DNA from: CAINVV01 sp964506325 | GTDB lineage: Bacteria > Bacteroidota > Bacteroidia > Bacteroidales > Prolixibacteraceae | Length of the DNA: 13,898 nucleotides | NCBI GenBank assembly: GCA_964506325.1 | Contig: CAZDLO010000095.1 | Span: 1-13,898 of the forward strand | Direction of reading: 5' to 3' | Part shown: positions 7,142 through 13,898 of the stretch, piece by piece | How positions within the stretch are numbered: the first letter of the stretch is position 1 | Layout of the letters: each line of letters begins with the position of its first letter | Program-made: the position numbers and the translations under genes | Notes under the pieces: generated by a model | What the model saw: only the letters and a program-made list of their open reading frames with translations | Told to the model about the DNA's origin: nothing | Database searches by the model: none

Positions 7142-7264
7142 TTTTATTCTGATTACTTAATCCAAATTTTAGACCAAAATGGAATACCCTTTTGGTTATT
7201 GTCCAACCGGTTGGATCTGACCAGTGAAGAGATCATCCTTATTTATAAAAAAGATGGGATATAG
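7142..7264 (+). pseudogene. Fragment of an IS4-type DDE transposase
   Basis: The frame ending at the TAG at 7262-7264 reads FYSDYLIQILDQNGIPFWLL, SNRLDLTSEEIILIYK and KDGI. The core (L-x-x-N-R-x-D-L-x-x-E-E-I-x-x-I-Y-K) matches the segment just before the R-W-x-I-E motif with the last catalytic glutamate in IS4-family transposases. Here IYKK is followed by DGI and a stop instead, and the stop falls right at the edge of duplication copy B (7265). The break is probably a recombination junction. Only about 40 codons survive. Confidence 0.6.
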
Positions 7265-8301
7265 AATTCTTCTTCTACCGTTGATTGCTTTTCCTTTGCA
7301 ATTCTAAAAGCGGACGATAACCTATGAGTATCACTCCCTGGTCTTTTATCAATTGTTTTATATCGGGATCAATCGTAAAGCACTCGGCTTCCTGGACTCT
7401 TTTTTCTGCTGAGCCGGAAATCGACTTCATATCTTCGCTCCGCTTCGAAGCATGAATATATAATTCGGTAACTCCGGGTTTCAAATTTTTGATAATGTTT
7501 ATCCAGTATGGTTTTACCTCTTTGTACTCCTTACTAACAGGAGAAATAAAATAATCGGTAAAGACCAGACCTTTCTTTGCAAGCTCTTCACGAAGATTTG
7601 GATGATTGCGAACCTCCATGGTCGCTTGAGAGGCCATCCGCAGTGGAAGAAAGAACTCCTGAGCCAGCTGAACATACACTTTTAAAAAAGCAGAATCCTC
7701 TTGAAATGTACCCATGTGTGAATCAATATGAGTAACCGGGATCCCTGCCTGGAGTGCTTTCTGAATTTGTGCACGCCCTTCGATCAATGCTTCCTCCGGA
7801 GTTGCGTGGGCATGTACGTCTTCAACCTGTCGCCATAAATAACCATCAAGATCATATAAACCTTTAACCTTATCCTTAGGTGCCACTGAGCCCCATCGAT
7901 ATTGTCTCCACTCTGAAGTGAGGGTCAGGTGCACTCCAAAATCTTTCTCAGGGTGTTTTCTGCTGTAATCGGCAATGTGACTAAACCAGGGACAAGGTGT
8001 CATGATAGTGCCGGAAGTGATTAGGCCCTTCTCCATTCCATCAATAGCACCCATGTTGGCAGCATAGATCATCCCTACATCATCACAATTGACAATCAAC
8101 AACTTATCTGTCGGTTTATAACCCAACCTTTCAGCAAGGGACTTGGTCTGGGCTGATGAAAAAAATCCGAATGAAAAGAGGACGAGAATTAGAAGTAGGG
8201 ACCGGAATAATTTATTTTTTAATTTCTGGAATACATCTTTTTTGTTCATGATGTTATTATTTCTCTATTAATAGTCTGTTGTCGGAATAGTTAGTCAATA
8301 T
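7265..8301 (-). repeat. Direct duplication unit, copy B
   Basis: This is the partner of 5674-6710 and holds the upstream deacetylase gene. Its left edge abuts the IS4-type fragment at 7264, and its right edge fades about 50 bases before the gene start. The differences from copy A are not spread evenly; see the deacetylase entries and the findings. Confidence 0.9.
7275..8249 (-). CDS. Secreted ChbG/YdjC-type carbohydrate deacetylase, copy B
   Basis: This 324-residue paralogue of copy A shares the same signal peptide region (SSA-Q near 33/34) and the motifs NCDDVGM (54-60), FGVHLTL (104-110) and THIDSHM (173-179). It keeps Gly180 after HIDSHM, together with E184 and A187, and is therefore, as far as I recall the subfamily, the more canonical copy. 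Predicted role: periplasmic N-deacetylation of sugars brought in by the SusC/SusD pair. It is the first gene after the SusD terminator, 357 bases downstream of the SusD stop, so it needs read-through or its own promoter; a -7-like box lies at 8412-8419. The ATG at 8249 is preceded by AT-rich sequence with no Shine-Dalgarno site, normal for the phylum. Confidence 0.92.
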   Translation of the reverse strand: MNKKDVFQKLKNKLFRSLLLILVLFSFGFFSSAQTKSLAERLGYKPTDKLLIVNCDDVGMIYAANMGAIDGMEKGLITSGTIMTPCPWFSHIADYSRKHPEKDFGVHLTLTSEWRQYRWGSVAPKDKVKGLYDLDGYLWRQVEDVHAHATPEEALIEGRAQIQKALQAGIPVTHIDSHMGTFQEDSAFLKVYVQLAQEFFLPLRMASQATMEVRNHPNLREELAKKGLVFTDYFISPVSKEYKEVKPYWINIIKNLKPGVTELYIHASKRSEDMKSISGSAEKRVQEAECFTIDPDIKQLIKDQGVILIGYRPLLELQRKSNQR

Positions 8302-8303
8302 TA

Positions 8304-8542
8304 ATTCACTTTTTATTCTTTGAGGTGCTGGATTTTTTTCGGGTTATAAAGAAGATTTTCTAAAGCCAACCTAAAATTATGCTTAATAATTCTTATCCTT
8401 TCAGGCTTATTCAAAACTAAATAATCTGATTTGCAATTATGTACCCAATTTAGTCAGGTAGAAATCCTTCTTTAAAAATTATCAATTGTAAAACAATAAT
8501 TTTTTCAAAAACAGAAAACATTTCTCACTCAGTATTGAGATT
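8304..8542. other. Intergenic region upstream of deacetylase copy B
   Basis: About 240 AT-rich bases without an open frame worth calling lie between the SusD terminator and the duplicated unit. No RNA gene or riboswitch fold was recognised. The only candidate signal is the promoter-like box at 8412-8419. Confidence 0.5.
8412..8419 (-). promoter_or_regulatory. Promoter-like -7 box upstream of deacetylase copy B
   Basis: The minus strand reads TAGTTTTG, an exact match to the Bacteroidota TAnnTTTG -7 consensus, about 163 bases before the ATG at 8249. No TTTG box is found at the expected 19-21 base spacing upstream; the nearest TTG is too close (14 bases) and the next too far (26). Chance matches are common in such AT-rich DNA. 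Confidence 0.25.
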
Positions 8543-8580
8543 ATAAAAGAGGGAGGTAAAATATGATTAGCCCTCCCTCT
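8543..8580 (-). terminator. Rho-independent terminator after susD
   Basis: Arms at 8548-8556 and 8572-8580 form a perfect 9-base-pair GC-rich stem (AGAGGGAGG against CCTCCCTCT) with a 15-base loop. On the minus strand the stem is followed by TTTTAT. It lies 27 bases after the SusD stop codon. It should end or strongly reduce transcription from the SusC/SusD promoter before the enzyme genes. Confidence 0.85.
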
Positions 8581-8606
8581 CTTGATAAAAGAATTAATAA
8601 TTTATG

Positions 8607-10310
8607 TTAATATGGGATATTCGATCCCTGCAATAACCACATTTTAGACCATGCACTATCATTACCATCCAGAGAAGTAAAAGCAGTTGGAACTAGTTTA
8701 GCAGCCGCAGCATTGTAATTAGTTGCATTTCTGCTTTTGTCATTAGCATCATAGCGGAATCTAATTGGCATTTGTAAACGTCTTCCTCTGGTTCCAAAAC
8801 TTAATTTAGGTAGTCCTGTTCTCCTCCAGTCGCACCACGATTCAAAAGCCATATTCCAGTTAGCAATCCATTTCTGAATTATAATCTGGTCAAGGGAGGC
8901 ATTATATGCTACACCCGGTACAGCAATATAAGAATTATAGCTTGTACCAACACCCCATAATTCAAGAGAAGCTTTAACTCCTTTCTCGTACCATGTTTGT
9001 TGTGATCCCACATTCCATCCTTTTTTTGCAGATTCAGCAAGAATAAAGCATATCTCAGTATAAGATATCAGTCTTGCTCTTAGCATTGGACCGATAGGAC
9101 TTTTATACTTATCTGCAAGAGCTGATACATGATCATTAAACCCACCCTGTTGTGTATTCGGATTAAGATTATAAACATTTTCCCCTGATTGAGAGGCTGT
9201 AGGAATACCAACGTATTCCAGGGTATCAACCAGTGTTTTTCCAGCATTAACATCAGCAGGCCAGGTGTTCTTGTTGTACACAACAAATTGTTTGGCAGCC
9301 ATATATTCAGGACGTAAATATCTGATTCCGCCAACAATGACATCATTTTGAGGATACAAAGTGGAAACTTTAATCGGGATATTGACTTTTTTGAACCAAA
9401 CAGCGATTCTTGGGTCTTGATAATCTAAAAGGACATCCCTTAATCCTGCACACATTTGAATCCTGCTGAAAATAGTGTTGGTTGCATCAAGATCATTTAG
9501 GGTATTCGCTGGCCATGAATCGCTGCTTGCAGCTCCAACGTATCCCATGGTTGCATCATCCGCACTTGAGCTAAAAATAGGATATTTTGCAGGATCTGAT
9601 ATAATCCCCTCAATCCCAGCTTTTGCATAATCAGGAAGTTTGGCAGAAACACGCATATAGTATCTCAACCTTAACGAGTTGGCCATTTTTCTCCATTTCG
9701 AGGGACTTCCACCATATATTAAGTCAACATCTTTATTAATGCCGCTATACTCACTCTCTGTTTTTGACAGGAGAGTATTGGCTGTTTTAAGTTCTTCGAT
9801 AATTCCCTTATAGATATCTTCCTGAGCGTCAAATACAGGAAACAGATCTTCCTGACCCCCTATATCACCTTTCAATGCTTTACTATAAGGTGCATCACCC
9901 CAGCCATCGGTAATATAGCCGAAGTTGAACGCTCTCAGAACTATTGCCAGTCCCTGTTGAAATTCCATCTTATCTGCAACAGCTCGTTCATTAAGATGTT
10001 TTAAAATTCTCAGGGTGTTATAAGGGCCAGCCCATGAAGCTTCAGAAATCCAATCAAATCTGTTTACTCCTGAACTCCAACCACTAAATTGCACATACTG
10101 CATAACACCTGCAACATTACCCCTGTAATTGTCATTAAGATAAGGTTGTGCAGTAAGAGTAATAGCTGTAGGGACGATAAGGTTTGGATTGGCAACTGAA
10201 GGATCAATGCCATTCGGGTTCACATTCAAGTCGGTAAGTTTTGCGCACGACGCAAAGACCAGGATTATCAGTATCAGAAACAAATTATAAAGTGTTTTCA
10301 TAAATTTCAT
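8607..10310 (-). CDS. SusD/RagB-family outer-membrane nutrient-binding lipoprotein
   Basis: The 567-residue product is a surface lipoprotein that captures a ligand and acts as the lid on its SusC partner. It has a lysine-containing n-region, a hydrophobic core and the lipobox FASC with Cys22. The mature N-terminus KLTDLNVNPNGIDPSVANPN (24-43) and the GYITDGWGDAPYSKAL segment are typical of the SusD-like_2 group rather than of the starch-binding SusD type. The C-terminus ends LLQGSNIPY, also common in that group. The start could be M1 or M4 (MKTLYNLF); both leave the signal intact. The ligand cannot be predicted. The gene lies 19 bases after susC in the same direction, so the two are surely co-transcribed, and a terminator follows. 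Confidence 0.95.
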   Translation of the reverse strand: MKFMKTLYNLFLILIILVFASCAKLTDLNVNPNGIDPSVANPNLIVPTAITLTAQPYLNDNYRGNVAGVMQYVQFSGWSSGVNRFDWISEASWAGPYNTLRILKHLNERAVADKMEFQQGLAIVLRAFNFGYITDGWGDAPYSKALKGDIGGQEDLFPVFDAQEDIYKGIIEELKTANTLLSKTESEYSGINKDVDLIYGGSPSKWRKMANSLRLRYYMRVSAKLPDYAKAGIEGIISDPAKYPIFSSSADDATMGYVGAASSDSWPANTLNDLDATNTIFSRIQMCAGLRDVLLDYQDPRIAVWFKKVNIPIKVSTLYPQNDVIVGGIRYLRPEYMAAKQFVVYNKNTWPADVNAGKTLVDTLEYVGIPTASQSGENVYNLNPNTQQGGFNDHVSALADKYKSPIGPMLRARLISYTEICFILAESAKKGWNVGSQQTWYEKGVKASLELWGVGTSYNSYIAVPGVAYNASLDQIIIQKWIANWNMAFESWCDWRRTGLPKLSFGTRGRRLQMPIRFRYDANDKSRNATNYNAAAAKLVPTAFTSLDGNDSAWSKMWLLQGSNIPY

Positions 10311-10329
10311 AATTATTTTGTTTAAAAAG

Positions 10330-13300
10330 TTAGAAACTTATATTTAGCTTAAATCCAATAGGTATTGTCCATGGAGTTATGTTATACCTTTCAATTCCCT
10401 GTTTGAACTGAATACCACTTCCCTGTGCACTAGCCTCAGGCTGAAATGCAGATTCAGGATCAATACCGATTTTGGCTTTTGTCCAAAGAATTATATTACG
10501 GCTGTAAATTGATAAAGAAGCATTCTGTATTCCAATGGACTTAAATGAAGGTAATTGGTAGGATATTGAAATTTCCCTCAGTTTAATAAAATCAGCATCA
10601 AAGGTAGCTGCTCGGGTATATTCCCATCCATACCAGTATGCAAAAGGCCAAACAGTTGTGCCGGGACCGCCTAAGTTCTCCCTAACAGCAATAAATTTCC
10701 CATTTGCATCATAATCGCCTATAACACCTGGCATAAAGGCACCATTATTGGTTGTAATACCACCATCTGAGAATGGGTAACCACCCCGCTCTAGTGTATT
10801 ACCTCCAACAACCGGAAAAAAGTCTCCGCCTTCCAACAAATATTTGTCAGCATTTGCTTTAAGATAAGCCGGAAGATCAGCAATACCAGTCGGATTCAGA
10901 GCAATATCTATCAGCCTTTGCTGATGGCTGTCAGATCCTCCGTAGCGCTCTGTCTGAGAAACAAACTGACCTCCTTTTCTCCAGTCAAAACTTGCACTAA
11001 CAGTCCATTTTTTGTATTTAAGTGACGTTTGCATCCCTAAAGTAAAGTCAGGGTTGAAGTTGCCAATTACAGGTGCTACTCTCTTCCCGTCTTTTTCCCA
11101 TGTATTGCTACTCTGATCCCATCCTTCCGAATCAAGAATAGGCCATCCGTAATATGGTGATGTTTTGTCTTCAACACGCACCAATTTTTTATCAATTAAC
11201 TGGCCAATTTCTTCTCCTACCCAGGTAACAGCGCCACCTTTGGCATCAGTCCATAAAGTATAGTAATTGAATCCCGTCGCTAATTCTTCTATAATTGTTC
11301 TGTTTTTGGAGAAAACAAAATTAGCATCCCAGGTTAAGTCTTTTGAAGAAAATGGAGTACCTCCAAGTGATAGCTCAATACCAGTACTTGAAATTAAACC
11401 AGCATTAATTAATTTTCCTGAATAACCAGATGATTGGGGAAGTCCGATACTAAGAATCTGGTTTTTGTTTTCAGACGAATAATAAGTTCCCTCGAATCTT
11501 AAACGGTTTTTAAAAAAAGCAAGATCAGCACCAAATTCCAATGAAGTTTTGATCTCCGGTTTCAGGTTGGGAAGTAATAATGTACCTGAATTACCAAGAC
11601 GGGTTATGTTACCCCAGGCACCATAATTACCCATAACCTGCTTTAATCTATATGGGTCGGTATCATTACCAACCTGAGCGACACCTGCTCTTAACTTGGC
11701 AAGAGAAATCTTGTCTCCCATCTCAATAACATTATTAAGCAAAACACTTAACGATGCCGATGGATAGAAATAAGAACGGTTTTCTTCAGGCAATGTGCTT
11801 GACCAGTCGTTTCTTGCAGTCAGATCAAGATAGGCAATATCTTTATAGCCAATTGATGCTAAAGCATATAAACTACGAATTGATTTCTTGTTCCATGATG
11901 AAGAATACTGTAGATTACTTGAAGTGATGTTACTTAACGAATATATACCCGGGATAACTAAACCGGAACCGCCGTCTTTACATTTAGCAAGAAAATCTGA
12001 TTCATAGGTGTACATATTATTACCCCCGGCAGAAGCAGTCAAGTTAAAATCACTCACTTGCTTATTATAAGCAAAAAGGAAATCAGCATTTTGCTCCTTT
12101 CTAATAAGATTTGCTATACCATAAAAACCATAAGGTTCCTGGCTATAACTTGGAGCCATTTTTGTTTCGCGGATTTCACTATACTGATCGTGGGTGTAGC
12201 GAGCCATAAATGAGAGCTCCTTAGTAATCTGATAGTCAAAAACAGCATTGCCATAAAACCTGTCTCTCTGGAAACTGTTATTAATTTCATTAGCCAGAAA
12301 GTATGGGTTGTTCCGTTGACCTGCCCTTGAATATGTACCATCAGGATTTATTTTAAGTTGATAAGGCATTTTCTGCATTAAACCCTCTTTCCCCGGTTCC
12401 CAGTAATCTTCCAATGAAGCAAAATCAATAGAAGGATTGATCTCATACGCCGCCTGCATCGGATTTGCTCCCCTGTTACCTGCAGGACGGTTTTTTGAAC
12501 CTGAATTTGTATAATTAAGACTTGTAGTTAATTTAATTTTCTCATTAAGCTTGAAGGTAGAGGTTAATGAAACAGAATTCTTTTTCAAATCGCTGTTCGG
12601 AGTTATACCTTTATTCAACATATTGGTAAAAGACAACCTGTAGTCAATTTTTTCAGTTGCATCAGATACAGCAATACTATTGTTTGTGGTAATTCCTGTT
12701 TGAAAGAATTTTTTATAGTTGTCTGGATAAGAGACCAGAGGTCGTGCAGTAAGTACACCATCAGCATTAAAATATGGCCAATGATATGCCCTTGTACCTT
12801 TGTCCAGTTCAGGGCCCATCCAGGAAACATCTTGTGAATTGATAAGCATGAAAGGCAAATTGTTATTAGGACGGTTGCTCTCAGTATAGGGATAAATTCC
12901 ATTGGCAAACGAGCTATGTAACGGCAGATATTTATAAGGTTGTTCAATGACCGTATTTGTGGAAATAGTCACTCCTAATCCTTTTTTCTTACTTCCTGAT
13001 TTTGTTGTGATCAACACCACTCCGTTACCGGCTCTTGAACCATAAAGTGCAGCGGCACTTGGTCCTTTCAGAATTGAAACACTTTTAAAATCCTCAGGAT
13101 TAAGGTCGGAGATAGCGTTACCGTAGTCAGCCCTGTTATCCCTACCCATTTGCGAAACGTTGTTAAGAGTATTATTCATAGGAATCCCATCAACAACAAA
13201 CAGAGGTTGATTATCGCTGGTTAGAGATGATGCACCACGTATAACCATACTTACTGAAGAACCGGTAGCACCAGTAGAATTTATAGAAACTCCAGCTACT

Positions 13301-13737
13301 TTCCCGGCAAGCGAATTCAATACGTTTTCCTGTGCCACCATCTGCAAAGCATCACCCTTAACCTCTGCAACAGAATAACCAAGAGATTTCTTAACCCTGG
13401 AAATACCCAACGCCGTTACAACAACCTCTTCGACTCCTACAGTAGAAGTTTTCAGTTGAACATTGATGGTTTTGTTTGTACCGACTGCTACCTCAGAATT
13501 TGTCATCCCAATGAAGGAAATAACTAATGTTGAATTAGCAGGGACTGAAAGGGTAAATTTACCATTGACGTCTGTTATGACGCCTTGTGTTGTACCTTTT
13601 ACAACAACACTAGCACCGGGTAGTGGTGAACCGGTATCATCCGTTACCATCCCGGTAATCGAATTCTGGGCCATTGCACTGTTGAAAAACAGCACAAAAA
13701 GGCTCATCAGAATAATTCCAATGATTTTTTTAGACAT
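10330..13737 (-). CDS. SusC/RagA-family TonB-dependent outer-membrane transporter
   Basis: The 1,135-residue product has a signal peptide cleaved near AMA-Q (23/24), then a carboxypeptidase-regulatory-like beta-sandwich at about 26-97 (ITGMVTDDTGSPLPGASVVV). A TonB-box-like VEEVVVTALG lies at 102-111, followed by a plug domain (about 115-248) with the SusC signature ending NGVVLITTKSG (238-248). The remainder is a beta-barrel ending in a terminal Phe (IGFKLNISF). It imports ligand captured by SusD using energy from TonB-ExbBD. There is no N-terminal STN signalling domain before the regulatory-like domain, so it is probably not the sensor of a sigma/anti-sigma pair. The length is normal for the family. 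The ATG at 13737 is the only start that keeps the full signal peptide. Confidence 0.97.
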   Translation of the reverse strand: MSKKIIGIILMSLFVLFFNSAMAQNSITGMVTDDTGSPLPGASVVVKGTTQGVITDVNGKFTLSVPANSTLVISFIGMTNSEVAVGTNKTINVQLKTSTVGVEEVVVTALGISRVKKSLGYSVAEVKGDALQMVAQENVLNSLAGKVAGVSINSTGATGSSVSMVIRGASSLTSDNQPLFVVDGIPMNNTLNNVSQMGRDNRADYGNAISDLNPEDFKSVSILKGPSAAALYGSRAGNGVVLITTKSGSKKKGLGVTISTNTVIEQPYKYLPLHSSFANGIYPYTESNRPNNNLPFMLINSQDVSWMGPELDKGTRAYHWPYFNADGVLTARPLVSYPDNYKKFFQTGITTNNSIAVSDATEKIDYRLSFTNMLNKGITPNSDLKKNSVSLTSTFKLNEKIKLTTSLNYTNSGSKNRPAGNRGANPMQAAYEINPSIDFASLEDYWEPGKEGLMQKMPYQLKINPDGTYSRAGQRNNPYFLANEINNSFQRDRFYGNAVFDYQITKELSFMARYTHDQYSEIRETKMAPSYSQEPYGFYGIANLIRKEQNADFLFAYNKQVSDFNLTASAGGNNMYTYESDFLAKCKDGGSGLVIPGIYSLSNITSSNLQYSSSWNKKSIRSLYALASIGYKDIAYLDLTARNDWSSTLPEENRSYFYPSASLSVLLNNVIEMGDKISLAKLRAGVAQVGNDTDPYRLKQVMGNYGAWGNITRLGNSGTLLLPNLKPEIKTSLEFGADLAFFKNRLRFEGTYYSSENKNQILSIGLPQSSGYSGKLINAGLISSTGIELSLGGTPFSSKDLTWDANFVFSKNRTIIEELATGFNYYTLWTDAKGGAVTWVGEEIGQLIDKKLVRVEDKTSPYYGWPILDSEGWDQSSNTWEKDGKRVAPVIGNFNPDFTLGMQTSLKYKKWTVSASFDWRKGGQFVSQTERYGGSDSHQQRLIDIALNPTGIADLPAYLKANADKYLLEGGDFFPVVGGNTLERGGYPFSDGGITTNNGAFMPGVIGDYDANGKFIAVRENLGGPGTTVWPFAYWYGWEYTRAATFDADFIKLREISISYQLPSFKSIGIQNASLSIYSRNIILWTKAKIGIDPESAFQPEASAQGSGIQFKQGIERYNITPWTIPIGFKLNISF

Positions 13738-13898
13738 GTCCGTTAATATTGGTTAATAGAAGTTAAATACAATGGAAAGTTAAGAAATATTTTTTCTGTT
13801 TTCAAAACATATTTCTATTTTTTTAAATTTTTGTTTTTTTGGCACAAAAAGTGAACATTTCATTACAAAATGCGAATAACTACCTATAAAAAAAGCAT
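13738..13898 (-). promoter_or_regulatory. Upstream region of susC with weak promoter-like box
   Basis: The 161 bases before the susC start are very AT-rich with A and T tracts. The minus strand carries TATGTTTTG (complement of 13803-13811), which resembles the Bacteroidota -7 box but with three instead of two bases between TA and TTTG, about 66 bases before the ATG. No -33 TTTG is well placed. The locus promoter is probably here, but the exact site is uncertain. No gene is visible before the window ends. Confidence 0.3.

Noticed and set aside
12615..12947. 110-codon minus-strand frame inside susC
   Set aside because: It overlaps the SusC barrel-coding region in another frame and shows no independent signal or motif.
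1..13898. tRNA, rRNA, CRISPR arrays or riboswitches
   Set aside because: No cloverleaf-like sequence, regularly spaced short repeats or known riboswitch core was seen on either strand by eye; a covariance-model search could not be run.

Overview
The window looks like a chromosomal segment of a member of the Bacteroidota. It is AT-rich, has a SusC/SusD outer-membrane pair, lacks recognisable Shine-Dalgarno sites, and uses lipoprotein and Tat-like export signals typical of that phylum. I cannot name the genus. All seven substantial genes lie on the minus strand, so transcription runs from the right end to the left.

Layout in order of transcription: a SusC-type TonB-dependent transporter (13737-10330) and its SusD-type surface lipoprotein (10310-8607), 19 bases apart and followed by a clear hairpin terminator; a secreted ChbG/YdjC-type deacetylase, copy B (8249-7275); a 480-base scar holding pieces of three different transposases; a second, 97% identical deacetylase, copy A (6658-5684); a 745-residue lipoprotein with a propeller-like N-terminal half and an alpha/alpha-toroid-like C-terminal half (5499-3262); a 1-kb gene-poor stretch with an ISL3 transposase tail and an IS-end-like sequence; a secreted neutral-ceramidase-like hydrolase (2249-693), also followed by a hairpin terminator; and the N-terminal third of a Tat-type Gfo/Idh/MocA oxidoreductase (502 to beyond position 1), which has its own candidate promoter.

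The genes read as a nutrient-acquisition locus of the polysaccharide-utilisation type, but with no glycoside hydrolase, lyase or sulfatase that I can recognise. SusC/SusD would capture and import a ligand. The periplasmic enzymes are mostly of amide-cleaving families (two deacetylases and one ceramidase-like protein), plus one propeller-toroid protein of unknown activity. My inference is that the substrate carries N-acyl groups (N-acetylated amino sugars or an N-acyl lipid or glycolipid). No regulator lies inside the window.

The most unusual features are the mosaic divergence between the two deacetylase copies, with nearly all differences in one 303-base block around the second metal-binding motif, and the dense insertion-sequence debris around copy A. 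That debris includes a nearly identical 22-23 base inverted pair that brackets a 4.6-kb segment holding copy A and the propeller-toroid gene.
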